A stretch of DNA of 64,000 nt, from positions 11,790,193 through 11,854,192 of the forward strand of contig SCHM01000001.1 of assembly GCA_004123355.1 (NCBI GenBank), read 5' to 3'. The translations under genes and the position numbers were made by a program. Shown piece by piece: positions 10,898 through 23,166 of this stretch. Each line of letters begins with the position of its first letter. The stretch's first letter is position 1. The notes beneath the pieces are model-generated. The model did no database searches and was not told where the DNA came from. It saw only the letters and a list, made by a program, of their open reading frames with translations. Source of the stretch: Amphirosellinia nigrospora. Its lineage: Eukaryota > Ascomycota > Sordariomycetes > Xylariales > Xylariaceae.

Positions 10898-12058
10898 AAC
10901 TGTCGCTGATAAAGCGCCTTTTCTGCTTCGGCATGTCTTCCTTGCTTTTCGAGCATAACAGCAAGATAGCTCAGATTCGTAAGCACTTTTGGGCTATCCA
11001 TATCAAGTGATTTTCGTAGTAATACCGCTATTCGTCTGAAGAGCTTCTCTGCCTCGGCGTAATGCCCCTGTTCGCTAACGACGATCGCAAGTTCGTTCAT
11101 GCTCTCAAGCGTTTCGGAGTGTTTCTCACCATGAAGCTGCGACTTCAAAGCCACCACCTGTTGAAGGACCCCCTCAGCTTCGCTTAGTTTACCCGAGTCT
11201 AGTAGAATCCTCGCAAGAGCCCCCATAGTACCCAACACCTCGAGATGCCCCTTGCCATGAGCACCTTCTTGCACATCCAGCAATTCTCGAAAGGCCTTCT
11301 CTGCGTCATGGTACTTCTCTTGTTCGCTAAAAACCATAGCAAGGCCGTTCATACTTTCAATGGTATCCTTATGGTGTTTCCCAGTACTTTTGTTCTCAGT
11401 GTTACTAGTTGCTTGTACAGTGTCTCCGCCTCACCCCTCCTGCATTTTCCCATCAGCCAATCAGCCAGTTCACTTATACTTGTAAGTGTTTCTGGGTGCT
11501 CTCCACCTAGACGTGCTGTCTTCAGTTCTAGCGAACCTCGGTATATGATCTCTTCCGCATCAAGCCTGCTGGTGCCATTCATCATTGATTGAATTGCACC
11601 TGAGCCTTGTTGCTTCAGCTGCGGATAAAGCTCCCAAATCTCTTCATATTTGCCTTGGTGATAAAGCATCCATGCAAGGTCTTCTGTAGTCTTAAGTGTT
11701 TCGGGGTGATCCTCCCCAATCGAGCTCTCTTTTCTTTTAAGAATCTGCCGAAGTATCCCCTCTGCTTCGCGTACTTACCATCCCGACGTAGGACGGTGGT
11801 AAGGCAGCTCATGCTGTAAATAGCCCGAGAATGATCTTGGCCGAAGAGCTTCTCAGCAATAGTCACTGCCCTTCGGAGCAACGCTTCAGCCTCTCCATGT
11901 TCTCCACGACACGTTAATACAAAGGCTAGGTGATTCATGGTATCAAGGGTTTCAGAATGTTCCTCGCCTAGAGTATCTAGCTTTGACTCCAATTCCCGCA
12001 AAAGAAGGGCTTTTTTCTCGTCGCCTTTGCTCTGCGCTTTAGTAATGATTGCTGCCAT
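10756..12058 (-). pseudogene. Kinesin-light-chain-type TPR protein, frameshifted
   Basis: Minus-strand frames carry repeated 42-residue TPR units of the kinesin-light-chain type, with signatures such as HSETLDTMNHLA, AEALLRRAV, HPETLTSISELA, AEKLFRRIA and HAEAEKAL. At least seven repeats can be counted. The frame moves twice, near 11778 and near 11390, and in both places one missing base restores the repeat phase exactly. The C-terminal end then runs into the HET gene in yet another frame. TPR arrays of this kind are often parts of fungal NLR-like or HET-associated proteins and act as ligand- or self-binding scaffolds. The start ATG at 12058 lies directly before the first repeat. Either a decayed gene or one gene with the HET part, split by sequence errors. 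Confidence 0.7.
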
Positions 12059-12592
12059 GGTGTTAGGACGTTTAGGGAGAAATATTGCTGATGGCGCGTC
12101 AAATAAAACCTGTTGAGATTAGATTAGAGTACAAGTCCAAACCAGGCTCTAGACTATCCTTTTTGCTTGGTGATAGTGAAGCCACTTGTGCTAGCATAAG
12201 GAATGATCATCAGATTAGTAAAGACATGTCAGTGAGGGGAAATCTACGAACCACTTAAACTTGGTTGCCCAATCAAAGGCTTGCATGCAGCGTGTTCCTC
12301 TCCCATACGTTCTAACATTTCAGTCGACAACCCGATCTCCTGTTTTTAGCAACGAAGATTATAGTTACCCTTTAGTCCCGTCTTTGACAAATAAAGAGGA
12401 TACATGGGAATAGACGTAATTGAGTCGTCTCGTCGCACCTCAAAAATGGAACGGTGACTGACACTCACCCCACCATACCGCCTAACACTATTACCATGGT
12501 TTATACTTGGCTAAGTTCTGGTTTGACTATTGAATGCATAATACTTCGTTTATGAGATTGTGGGCTAGCTGCCTCAGCAACTACTATCCCCC
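12059..12592. other. Intergenic, no gene seen
   Basis: About 530 bp between the TPR start and the 3' end of the SDR gene. It should hold the promoter of the TPR(-HET) gene. No TATA box or repeat stands out. Confidence 0.45.
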
Positions 12593-13598
12593 CTATGCCT
12601 CGTCGGTATCAATGTTTGTTGACATGGCGATTGCTTCAGTAGCCTCTAGATCATGATGCAAAGATCCAAGTTTCTGATTCATCGCGGCTACGCAGTCCGG
12701 CCCCAGGATCATACGAAGATAATCATATCCATTGTCGACCGCTTTGACGATTTCACGACCAGCTTTGTCGGGGCATCCTCGAACAATAAGGGCAGAGGGT
12801 AACTCAGTGATGCCCTTCGACATAGTAACCATCTTGTCAAGCGCAGTACCCTTATAGGGCTCACTAAATCCTCCTGTGCCCTCGTGTGCTGATGGAGTGA
12901 TGATTCGGGTGGAAAAGGGGGTGCGAAAAGCCCCCGGTTCCACAATCAAAACCTTGACACCCAACGTCTCGACCTCTTGGACCAGAGATTCGTGGATTGC
13001 CTCGATCGCAAACTTACTCGCAGAATAGGGGCCCCGTCCGGGGCGCGCTATGAATCTATTCGCACACGCTAATCAGCCAACCGCATTGGTCATGGAGGGT
13101 AAAGGGGCTGGGCATACCCAGCACCACTGCTGATGAGAACGACATGCCCAAACTTCTTCTCACGCATAACCGGGAGACAAGCTCGAACAGCGCGGACAGG
13201 TCCGTAGAAGTTAATCTCCATCTGTGCGCGAAGTTCCTCCTCGCTGCGACATGACTCATTTTAGCAGGGTGCTCTCGACATGCAGAGGGGTTCCCCAAAA
13301 CCAACCTGGTATCCTCGATACCGCCAATGAATGCATATCCGGCGTTGTTGACAAGAACGTCAATGTCATGCTCCCTCGAGACCTTAGCGAACTTGTCATA
13401 GGCATCCTTCTGTGCAGGGTCTAGCTGTACCCAGATGCCTCCCCTATCCGAGAAATCTGGGTTTGTCTTCTCCGCCTTCGAAACATCACGCGTGGCTCCG
13501 ATCACTTTATGCCCCGCTTGCAGTGCTGCTGTGGCGATAGACTGGCCCAAGCCTGATGAAGCACCGGTAATTAACCATGAGAACCGTCGTGTTGCCAT
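12593..13598 (-). CDS. Short-chain dehydrogenase/reductase (SDR)
   Basis: Three exons: 13598-13306, 13243-13118 and 13055-12593, joined by two 62-bp introns with GTTGGT...CGCAG and GTATGC...AATAG borders. The product is 293 residues with no frameshift. N-terminal Rossmann motif TGASSGLG (residues about 11-18) binds NAD(P). NNAG follows near residue 87. The catalytic Ser lies in LISSGAG and the catalytic Tyr and Lys in YSASK. The pattern fits classical SDRs that use NADP(H), many of which reduce ketones or oxidise alcohols in secondary metabolism. The substrate cannot be inferred. The start at 13598 gives a usual short N-terminus (MATRRFSW). The introns explain why the open frame appears broken after the NNAG motif. 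Confidence 0.88.
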
Positions 13599-14451
13599 TT
13601 TCAATTTTAATCATGTGTTTTCAAACGTGTAATAATTGCGATTAGGCACAGTAGTAAAACTTAACGCTACTTTTATTTGGCTAAGTCCGGCTGTTAGCTA
13701 CGGAGATAGTGGGTTAAGACCGGCGCCTCCGAACAAGGAGTTATGATATGAATGCCGCAAACTCCTGTCTTGAGTTCCGGCAAGACGCCGATTCTTAAAT
13801 TTTAGGTGCACATTACTCGTTTCTAACTCTGTAGGATCCTTTGTTAGTTAAGGGATAAGCTTACGTCCGTCAACTACAGGTACAAGACGGAGCCCGGATC
13901 TGACCAATGTCGAACCCCCTTCCGATCCTCACTGCGACCTCATCCTGCTTTGAAGTATATATCTAAACTGGGGGTAATCCAAGAATTCAAATGTTCCTAG
14001 GCTCCGGCATGTGCCTAAGCACTTTACTTTCAAATATCAGACATGACTCATCGGACGCATGCGGAAGAATGAGGGTATTCTTATTCTAATCCTCTCATTG
14101 CCCCTTCCTCTGAAAGAAAAAAGCTTTTAATGCCGTACCCTCCATCTTATCACTTGAATAGGTTTACTATCTCTTCTGTCCCTATACATCTGTGCCGCGT
14201 ATAACACCCTTATAAGCGAATACGCCCGACTTTAACTCCACGTTGACGTCAAGTTGGTACGATGACCACATTCTGAACAGTCGTCTTATCCCAGTTCTTT
14301 ACATAGTTTTGATCAAATCATTCAGGGTAATATGACTTGACCTCCCTAAGAATCTAGAAACGCACTACTTAAAACCACATCAAGTTCAGTTTGAATCAAT
14401 ATCAGATATCACACGCTATCCTCAGTTACCAAGCATCTTTTATTTCCTCTA
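13599..14451. other. Intergenic, no gene seen
   Basis: About 850 bp. It contains the presumed SDR promoter and the 3' flank of the CE5 esterase gene. No frame, repeat or RNA gene was recognised. Confidence 0.45.
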
Positions 14452-15186
14452 TCAAGATATAGAAACAATAAATTTAGCAGCCTGCATGGCATAGGTGCTG
14501 ACCTCGGCGGAGTGGACAGTTAAACTATCTCCGGTCGCACAGATCGTGTCATGAACACTGCAATAGCTTTGAAGAACACTCCCGTATGTGTTCAACTTCG
14601 CAAGGCTGTCACCGCCTCGAGAGAAGATACCGCTCTTCGTAGCATTGCCGACATCGAAACTTTGACCGGTAGTGTACGTCGGATCGCCAAACACGACGAC
14701 GCTCCGAACTAACGCCAGTTAGCAAGCTATTGGCCGACAGTGGGATGGGTATCGCGTACTGTTTTTCCTGTATTGTTCAGCGAGCGGAGCCGGCTTCAGA
14801 ACGCCTCCAGCCAACGCGTCCGTCATGACGTTGCCTCCTTGGCTAAATCCCAAGAGCACGATCCGGCTCGAGGCCCCGCAAGCAGCGACGTAGCTCTTGA
14901 TCTTGGAGATGGTATCCGTGATGCCTTCATACACGGACACTGGGTATGTGCCGTCGTCGTAAATCGCTGCTGGATAGTCGACGGCGACGCTCGTGGAGCC
15001 CGGGACCAGAGCCTTCACCATTGCGGTGATCTCGCTCAGTGGTCCTTCGCCGGGAGCTTCCTCCGAACCGCGGGCGGCTATCATGTACAGGCCCGAGACA
15101 CAAGTGACGGCGGATTGGACTTGTGTAAGGGGAAGGGCCGCGGTCATGGCGGCCAGGCCCAAGGCGAAGAACACGGAGCGCATCAT
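14452..15186 (-). CDS. Cutinase / acetylxylan esterase-like protein (CE5)
   Basis: Two exons, 15186-14760 and 14708-14452, with a 49-bp intron (GTACGC donor, GCTAAC branch site, GTTAG acceptor). The product is 227 residues. It opens with a signal peptide (MMRSVFFALGLAAMTA). The core has IAARGSEEAPGEG, the nucleophile elbow GFSQGG, and after the intron VVVFGDPTYTTG. The catalytic Asp lies in CSVHDTIC and the catalytic His in TVHSAEVSTY, so the Ser-Asp-His triad is complete. The family cleaves ester bonds in cutin or acetylated xylan outside the cell. Cysteines flanking the triad would give the usual disulphides. No frameshift is required. Cutinase versus acetylxylan esterase cannot be decided from motifs alone. 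Confidence 0.88.
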
Positions 15187-15296
15187 GGCGAGACTCCCAA
15201 AAGAATACTCCAAGGAGTTGAGACCGGCTCACTCAAATGATGGTGAAGGTTGGGTGAAGAGTAGGTCTCTGTCTGCCATGGCACGGATTCGTACAT

Positions 15297-15305
15297 ATTT
15301 ATATA
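15297..15305 (-). promoter_or_regulatory. TATA box of the CE5 esterase gene
   Basis: TATATAAAT on the minus strand, about 110 bp before the ATG at 15186. Position and sequence fit a core promoter; inference only. Confidence 0.45.
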
Positions 15306-17748
15306 CTTGAACCTGCATTCCATTTACGGGTTTATAAGTCTAGTTTTGGCAATCATACCACCAAACACTCTTCGAATGGATTCGGGTTGCGTGAGCATCA
15401 TTAACACCTTCCTAGGTTGGTGGTCAGCTTGAACTCCAATTATCTGCGCACGAGGGCGCAGTCGTTTCAACCTATCGCAGGATTCGACGAGACAACATAA
15501 CAACAATGCTCGGCCCTGGTGACCTAGAACACATTGACGACCTTCTCTTCTTTGAATAGCTTCGTTTCCACGGCTCACTCGTACGGCCAATATTCCGCAA
15601 CGATTCCCTTGCGTAGGTAAATAAGTAAAGGCTAGTGCTATTCCAACAATACCGATATTTGATTTCGATAATTAAACGTGGGATGTTTATTGGGGTAGAT
15701 ATGCGCGAGTTGCTTCATCAGGGTGCCAAGTACGCCCACAAAGCTTAAACAGGGCATGGTAGGATCTGACTACATTAGCTTCCACGTAGACCCTGAAATG
15801 GGACCTGAAACTTGAACAAGCTAACCTGGAATTGGGCCCGTGATAGGTAATGTCTGCTTCTATATGTACAAGTGTGGTTCGGCTAGTTGATCACGCTGCG
15901 ATCGCTGAGCGAGGTGGGTTACACCCGGTTTATCGGCAAGGTTAAAGTAGCAGCCAGCTACACTACACTAGCTGCCTTTGCTTCTGGGACCCTCAGATCA
16001 GACTCAATTCTTTAACAAAGTGTTATTTTGATTATTCCGTTTACTTACTATGTATATTAGGTAGTGAACCTGTGTGTGTTGGATTCTTGGCTTGAGAGGG
16101 CAGAAAATGTGATGTGGATTGGATGGAGAACTAGCTAAATCTGCAGGTGGGCGAAGCCCATATAGCCTATCTAGTGGGGTGGGGTACGTGGGCCTCAGCC
16201 ACACAGCCACATTATCACGCCACAGTAGCTAATGACATAACCGTTAGATGTGACATCGGACTCTACGTTTTGTAACCTGCTAGGAGAACCTCGTACTATA
16301 CCATTTGTTCAGGGAAACAATTAAACTTACTAGAATATGCACCCTAATGAGGAAATAGGACATTCTTTAACAGTAAATCTACAGCGGACCAAGTTGATGG
16401 CGCACAAGGACGGAGCAGCGCGTAGCAAGATATTAGCCTTGATCCGGAAGGTTGTAGAACCAGGCGAATAGGACGCGTGCCAAAGACCTGGGCCAAGACG
16501 TGCATCGTCAAAAATATGATGGATTGCTAATTCTTCTATCAGCTGAGAATACACTTATAAGAGGGCGGTAGGTAGTAGGGGGTACGGAATTAACCCGCTG
16601 TCTCAGAGTCGCTTCTCAGCTCCTCGTTTTCTCTGCCTACTTCAAGATCACGGGGCATAGTTTCATTTCGGCAAACTTGCATGACGATCATAGACTACTC
16701 TTCTTCCTTACCGTATTTCAAAATTGATTATGTTTACATGAACCTTATGAAGCAGTAAATGCGGGAATGAAAAGCGCGGGCATTCAGCTATCGTGAGAAA
16801 TGAAATGGCGTGGAAAGAAGATCGTGGGGCAAGGATCAGCTTTATCAGTCCATGCGCCCAACTACGGAATGCAGGGGTCTTCAACCCTCCCCCTGAAGAG
16901 TCTTATAGAGCGACTCCCTCAGCAGATTTGAAGCTAACACGTGCGGTTAACATGGACTAACCTATCATGTATGTGACTGTCAGGTTCAAAAGTCGTCGGA
17001 TTCAAATAGATTAAAAAAAGACATCCGTCTGCTCTATGCCGGCTCCGATCCAGCGCGGACCGAAATCTTTACCCTGATGAGCTTTGATTACTCAAGCTTT
17101 AGATCTTTAAAATCCACCATCCTCCCATGCTTAGAGGTGGTTATTATTGTTACAACGACGGCCTAGAATTAGCTTTTCGAACATGGTAGACTTGGCACTC
17201 TTGCAATAGTATTAATTTATCCACTAGCACAATCATCATCAGAGCAAGTGTGCAAAAGAAGGTAAAGGTTGTCGGAATATTATTGGATTAATCCACTGGG
17301 CATGAAAGCCAAGTGTCGCTTCTCCAAGTCAACCCCCAAGATCAAGACGTTTTATTCATGTCAGTTTTGAAAATCAGCCCCAAGCCAAATGGGCACAAAG
17401 ACCAAAGGCAGTACCCATCCCCCAGTGCAAACCGTTCATAGTATACATTGTCATACATTTATAGATGCGCCGCCGAGCGTAACCCGCCGATCCCTTGATC
17501 AACCCATTTTGCCCAAACATTTTCTTCCCAACATGCTCCAGACACCGACCGACCTCTCTAAGCCCACCGAACAACAATGCCTTCAACCTCACCACCCCAG
17601 CCTCAATTACCATCCTCATATGACATTGAGCGGGATAATCCTGCTTGAGCCACCACTCATCAGGAATACTCCCCGTGAAGCGAGGCCCGCACAATCCGGT
17701 GCATGCCGGATAACCATTCTCTGTCAGGGTCGGCCGTGTCGGCGGAGT
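15306..17748. other. Long intergenic region
   Basis: About 2.4 kb without a supported gene. Short frames at 15324-15590, 16004-16210, 16330-16554 and 17374-17694 lack start context, known motifs or splice partners. No repeat or RNA gene was recognised by eye. Confidence 0.45.
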
Positions 17749-18996
17749 CTAGCGACTCCCTTGATTGTGGTTCCGCCACAACGTCAGCATACGAGCGCGG
17801 AGGGCGGGTGTGCGCCATTGAGAGGGCTCGGCGAGCTGCCCTTCAGCATCATCCTCGGCATCGCTACCCGAATTTTCCATTGTCGGGTCACAAGGAGGCT
17901 CTGCCTCTTCATCTGGATTCGTTATCGAGGTGTTTACCGAGTCGGTCCCATGGGGAAGAGTGGTGGTGGCGGAAATGGTCGACGCAAAAGATGAGCTAAC
18001 ACTTGGTGGTTGGGGATCGGGAGTCAATGTGGATTGAAGTATATCCCATACTCCATCACCTTCGGGACTAAGACTACGATCTCGATCCCCAAGTCCATCA
18101 AGGCGCCTGTGGTGTTGAGTTATAAGCCTACTTTGCATCTCCAGGTCACGAAGTTCATGCTGAAAGTGGCGCAATCGCTCCCTGCCACTGATGCTGCTGC
18201 GATGGCGATGACGGGGTTCTCGTTGTCACGGTCACCCTCATGCCTCCATGTTGAGCGTCCAGAACTGAGAGTCCTGCCAGACGCCGGACGCGGCGTGGAT
18301 GAGTTATCAAGTAGGGAATGATGAGGCGGCGACGGCCGCTCAGGCTCTTGGGTCTCGGTGAATATGCGATGATAAAAATCTTCACGAACGGGATCGGCAG
18401 CGAAGATTCGCGGTAGCTCAGTAGTTGTTGGTCGGCCAAGATAGCGTCGCTCTAAGTCCATGTGCTGAGTCAGCTCAGAGATCCGGGGTTTTCCAGGCGT
18501 GAGGTTCGGTATCGAGGCACTTGGGTGGCGAGAGAACCAGAGTTTGTATTCGAGGGAGGTTGCAAAGCACTTCGAGCCTGACGTGGCGATGCATAGTCGG
18601 CAGGCTGTACGGCATCTAGCATGCGAAGGCGTCGTTCTCGTGTTTCATTGAGTTGGCGACGGCGCTCGATACGGCGTATTGGAGATCGCGTATAAGACGG
18701 GTCTGCAGAACTTTTTGTTGCAACTTTGGCCGGCACGTCAGATTCGACGGGAGGGATGAAGAGCCTAAACGAAGACACGTGTGGTTGTTAGCCGACAAAG
18801 ACGCCGATTGAAATGGGTAGTGGCCGATTCACTATTGAGATATCGATGCAGGGATGGTTGGCGCATTGGCTGACCTCCACGATACGCCATGCATCCGTAC
18901 AGCACCTGCGGGTGTGTAGATTTGGCTGTGGGAAGACGTGCACGGGTGACGGGCGGTTGCGCGTCGCGCGAATCCAATGACTTACGGGAGACCCAT
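17749..18996 (-). CDS. Conserved low-complexity protein, two frameshifts
   Basis: A tiny first exon (18996-18986, ATG plus three and two-thirds codons) is followed by a 220-bp intron (GTAAGT donor, GGCTAAC branch, TTTAG acceptor) and a long exon, 18764-17749. Two single missing bases, near 18483 (CTCT) and 18208 (CCCC), join three frames into about 342 residues. Features in order are MGLPLFIPP, a basic RRIERRRQLNETRERRLRML helix, a Ser/Pro/Arg-rich middle, a coiled-coil-like LRHFQHELRDLEMQ, then VWDILQSTLTPDPQPP and SSSFASTIS, and an acidic Ser/Glu tail. The VW...TLTPDPQPPS block is conserved in proteins of unknown function across Pezizomycotina. No enzyme motif is seen. It is probably a regulatory or scaffold protein; this is a guess from composition. 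Confidence 0.6.
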
Positions 18997-19987
18997 TTTA
19001 GTAGTGACTTGCTTCGCGCAAACGTAAGCGCGTTGTCGCAACAGGCACAGGCACAGGCACGGGCACAGGAGAATGGTAACGAAGAGCGGAGCCGAGCGCA
19101 CGGGTGGCAACCGGGTTAGTTTAAGGTTGGAACGAGGCAAGGGGAGTTTGACAAGCGCGTGCGCGTGCGAGAATGAATTACACCAGTCAAATGGATGAGA
19201 ACAAGGCCGTCATAAATTACAAAGGACCAGAGGGGTGTGATGCCAGATAGGTGATAAATAAATTGATGCGCAAATATACAATATTATGCGCGCAGCGGCA
19301 TGGCGTGGTCTATGGTTAGTCGCCGATGCGATGGAAATACGGGTTCCGTCGAGGGGTCGGGCGTCTCCTCTCTGACTGATGAGTGGTGAGAAAAGGAAGA
19401 CGGCGGCAGAAACAAGGAATCAAAAACAGATTGAACTTACATAGCACAAGGGCGCGGGAGCCCGCCAATGAATCCGCCTAGCAGTCCTAAGGAAGTGGAG
19501 ATGTGGCTGGGGTGCCCGGGGTACAAGGACAGAGCCAGTATCAGGCCAGCATCACAAAGCAAATGGAGCGTGTTGGATAGGGCAGTACTTGTTGCGCGAC
19601 TATCACTACTATCTGGAAGTAGCTTTCTAGCATTCGCAAGTGCATCTCAACAGCTGCATAATGTACCTAACCTCCAAGGTCAAGGTCAAGGATCGCTCGT
19701 GCCGCTGCATTGGCACTATGCTAGCGCGGTCCACATCCACTAGTGCTGCGAGAGCCGCTAAACTGCCAGCAAACGACAAAATGACAGGCTGAGATCTGTT
19801 GGTCACTTTTTCTACGTTGCAGGAGACAAAAGGTATCTAGGATCCAAGAACGCAACAAAACGACCTGTCGCTTTAAGGAAAGAGACACCTGTTTCATTCC
19901 CATTTCCTGCTTGCCATACGCTGGGGATGGGGTCTCCATGTTCTTGACCTGTCACCATTAGTTGCATCAGAGTGCTTAAGAGGCAAG
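18997..19987. other. Divergent intergenic region
   Basis: About 1 kb between two divergent genes, so it should carry both promoters. It holds a CAGGCA-type repeat (19042-19069) and a GCGTGC-rich patch near 19155. No gene is supported; the 91-residue frame at 19468-19743 lacks features. Confidence 0.5.
19042..19069. repeat. CAGGCA-type simple repeat
   Basis: Four to five copies of a CAGGCA/CGGGCA hexamer in tandem. It lies in the presumed 5' flank of the minus-strand gene starting at 18996. Confidence 0.6.
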
Positions 19988-21235
19988 ATGATCGAGCTGG
20001 GACTGGCACGTATCACCGCTCTGCTGAGAAACACCCCGCAGACCTGGAAGGCCATTCATGTTGCTGGCACAAATGGCAAGGGCTCGATATGTGCCTATCT
20101 AAATGCTATGCTGTGCGCCAATCGCTTGTCGTGCGGCAGATTCACCTCGCCTCACCTTGTCCATCGTTGGGACTGCATCACAATCAACGATAGCACTGTT
20201 TCTGAGAGCCAGTTTCGTCACTTCGAGGAACTGGTCAAGAGGCGAAACGAAGAACAGCGCCTAGGTGCTAGCGAGTTTGAGCTACTCGCCGCCACTGCTT
20301 TCGAGATATTTGAGGCCGAAAGGTCGAGTTTGGTGTTATCGAGGTTGGGCTTGGTGGGAAACTAGACGCAACAAATGCTCTAAAACAGAAGACTGTGACC
20401 ATTATTTCCAAGATTGGCCTCGACCATCAATCTTTTCTAGGCAACACCCTTGAGGAGATTGCCCTCCAAAAGGCGGGCATAATTCGACCAAACGTACCTT
20501 GTGTGGTTGATGCGAGCAACCCCCATCAGTGTTAAATGTCGTCCGATCGCACGCTGATTTAGAGGGTGCCAGCGTCAAACTTACAGACTTGCAACGCACC
20601 GATTTCGGAGGTAAGCTCAGCGTACAACTTGAGCCACACCAGCAGCAGAATCTACTCTGTGCATATGAGGCTTTCCACCTCGCCTACCCCGGACATGCTA
20701 TGTCAATGCATGAGCTTTTAGTGTAGGCGCAAGGGCTATCTGGCCCGGTCGGCTGCAGTCCATCAATATCGAAAAACTCACCGAAAGAGCGGAGCCCGTT
20801 CTTCTAGACGGTGCTCATAACCCTCAGAGTGCAGACGTTCTCTCGGCCTACATTGAAAAGCGACTACGGGTCGATGGTAAACCCGTCACCTGGGTGCTTG
20901 CCGCGTCAGCAGGAAAAGACGTGTCCGAGATTCTGAAAGTGCTTTTACGCAAAGGTGACAATATAACTACTGTTGAGTTTGGCCCCGTTGATGGCATGCC
21001 CTGGGTCAGGTCAATGAGTTCAGCTGCTATACTTCAAACTATTGACAATATTGGGGTCACAATCTCAGCAAAACAAGACGCGCAGGCCAATATAATGGCA
21101 GGGCTTAAATGGGCCAGCGAGACGTCTAACGGGGGTCCCCTAGTTGTTGCAGGTAGCCTTTATTTGGTATCCGATATTATGAAGCTTCTTCAAGCACAGG
21201 GAGCCACAGGGCGTAGTAACTCCGCAACCTTATGA
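19988..21235 (+). CDS. Dihydrofolate / folylpolyglutamate synthase family, three frameshifts
   Basis: Mur-ligase-family enzyme that would join glutamate to dihydropteroate or folate using ATP. The ATG at 19988 gives the usual fungal start MIELGLARI. The P-loop HVAGTNGKGSICAYL is at residues about 24-38, followed by FTSPHL. Later come VIEVGLGGKLDATN, KIGLDHQSFLGNTLEEIA and KAGIIRP, then WPGRLQ and the C-terminal DGAHNPQSA. These are the standard motifs of FolC/FOL3-type proteins. They lie in four frames. One missing base at each of three places, near 20330 (GG), 20522 (CCCCC) and 20727, restores a single frame of 416 residues, the expected family length. No intron is needed. Either assembly undercalls in homopolymers or a recently decayed copy. 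Confidence 0.8.
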
Positions 21236-21368
21236 AACTCACCTCACAATCAAGGGTTATTCTACAATCAGTTTACAGGTAAGATGTCAATTTTCATGCA
21301 TGAGGAAACGTTGTCGTCATTCAGTATAGAGTCAATTGTTACTGGTCTCTATCTTCCAACTTTCACCG

Positions 21369-22428
21369 CTAGGTTGGCCTCTTTCCCCAGACTCTGTTCA
21401 GTGTCCAAAAACATAATGCACCTTGCTCGAATTCCTTACGGATTTCGTCAACAGCTAACTTTGCTTGTGCCTCGGATTTCATCTCTTCCATCGTTCCACT
21501 AGCAATCATTCCGAGAAAAGTCTGGTATGCTAGTCGTAGCATAGACTCTTTAGTGCCTATATCTAACTTCTGATCCGGTGAAGTATGAAAATCTTTAGCC
21601 ATTAGGTCAACAAATCCGGCATCCTCTAGGTGGTTGGTAATGTCGCTGGCATCCTATGAGCAAGTCAGTACACTCTATCACATTATCTAGAAAGATGAGC
21701 TAGTACCTAAGATCCATGCCGTTCGCGTTACAAAAGCTCCAGCTCAGCGTCGCGTACTTCATCCAGCCCGGCGTGATAGGGAGAACTCTGAACTCAAATG
21801 GTCCGGAATCTTCCCATAGAATCCATCCTCCCGGCCGTAGTAAGGTCATAACTAAAACGCTCGGAATCAGATATCGCCATTTCAAGTGTGATTTATGAGG
21901 GTTTTCTAGACAATGTTTTGATCTCAAAGGAAAACCTATGTTTTCAAAGTTGCCAAAAATAAGAGATGGTTCTGTGGATTACTCACGATTACGGGCTACG
22001 GGAACCCAGTCTTCCTTTTTCAGCAAGGACACCAAAAAGCGAGCGTGTACGAGATCGAATTTCCCTAGAAGTTCGGTTGGGAACGGACTAAACACATCTC
22101 CATACTGTAGTTGGACATGTGGAGGGAGGTTTGTCGCGAACTTGGATGTGTCTATGTCGAAGCCTCGGATTTGAGCATCGGGCAGCTCCTTGGCAACAGA
22201 AACCGCCCATACGCCTGTTCCCGTGCACACATCGGCAATTGCGGGTGAGGGCTTAGATTCTAGGTCTTGCTTGACTTCGCTTGGCAAGAGGGTGTTGCCT
22301 ATGAGAGGCATTATCATTTGGTGATGGTTCCAATCAAGGCGGCCAGCCTCCAGCCCTCTTCGCCGTTGTTCAGATAGTAGATGCTCATTTTGCGAGACAA
22401 TTGAAGAGATAAGTGTGATAGTACTCAA
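21369..22428 (-). CDS. Class I SAM-dependent methyltransferase
   Basis: Three exons: from about 22428 to 21987, 21851-21707 and 21645-21369. The introns have GTGAGT...TTTTAG and GTACTA...GCCAG borders; both joins keep frame. The SAM-binding motif I is DVCTGTGVWAVSVA, followed by IRGFDID (motif II), GKFDLVHARFL and LLRPGGWILWEDSG. This is the layout of the many fungal methyltransferases annotated as UMTA or TAM-like, often found in secondary-metabolite clusters. No membrane segment is seen. The true start is uncertain: the frame is open upstream of the first usable ATG (about residue 38), so a 5' exon or a start further up near 22450-22480 is likely. The neighbour starting at 23167 is divergent. 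Substrate unknown. Confidence 0.75.
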
Positions 22429-23166
22429 TGTGGAGGAAGAGGAGAGGAGGGGCAGACCTTGGTGTTAAGATACCTACCTTGTTTAAATAACCCCGGCATC
22501 ACCCCGCAACAGCCATCGCGTTAGTACAGTCCTTCGTTCGTGCCTTCATTCTTATTCGGGTGGCACAGTTTTGTCGCGTCACCTGTGAGCTCGTCGTCCT
22601 ACTCGTCGGGAGTATACTTATGTTGGTAGCCTTCGTCCAATAATCTCATGCCCATATTACGTGAATCGCAATGTTGGCGTCATTATCAGGCAAGGGATTA
22701 TGCCTCGGTTACCAACATAGCCCATATTCTCAACAAATTGGACGCTCTAGACTTATTCTCGATTTGGACTTATTGGCTCTGTTACCAGATACATGTTATT
22801 GCACCGGGGATAGTTTGAATTGATAAAGGATCCGGAGTCATGAGGACTTCAGCCCGTCAATCACAATCTATATCACAAGCTTCTATGGCTCGACTAGGTA
22901 AGGCCCACCACATGCGATGACGGGACCGGGAACCTTGGCCATCACACGTGGACTTCATCCGGGGATTTGCAAGTATCGGGCCGACAGCCAATCACACAAT
23001 GAAAGCATCTACCGGACGTACATATGTAGGTAGTGTATGCAATAACCGTTTGCGCTTCAGTGGGTTGCTCCAACGCTGCATCGCCGCTCTAACCTCCCAG
23101 ACCAACACCAACAAGGGACCCAATCATTACCTCGTGCGGGCTCGTGCATCACCAACAATAGTTGCC
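22429..23166. other. Divergent intergenic region
   Basis: About 740 bp between the methyltransferase and the DUF218 gene, which point away from each other. A possible short 5' exon or intron of the methyltransferase may lie at 22430-22490. No other gene is supported. Confidence 0.45.

Noticed and set aside
13056-13305. Apparent frameshifts in the SDR gene
   Set aside because: Both are explained by 62-bp introns with proper GT/AG borders; the protein closes in frame.
14740-15240. Long plus-strand frame of 166 residues
   Set aside because: It is antisense to the CE5 esterase, which has a complete catalytic triad, signal peptide and clean intron; the plus frame has no motif.
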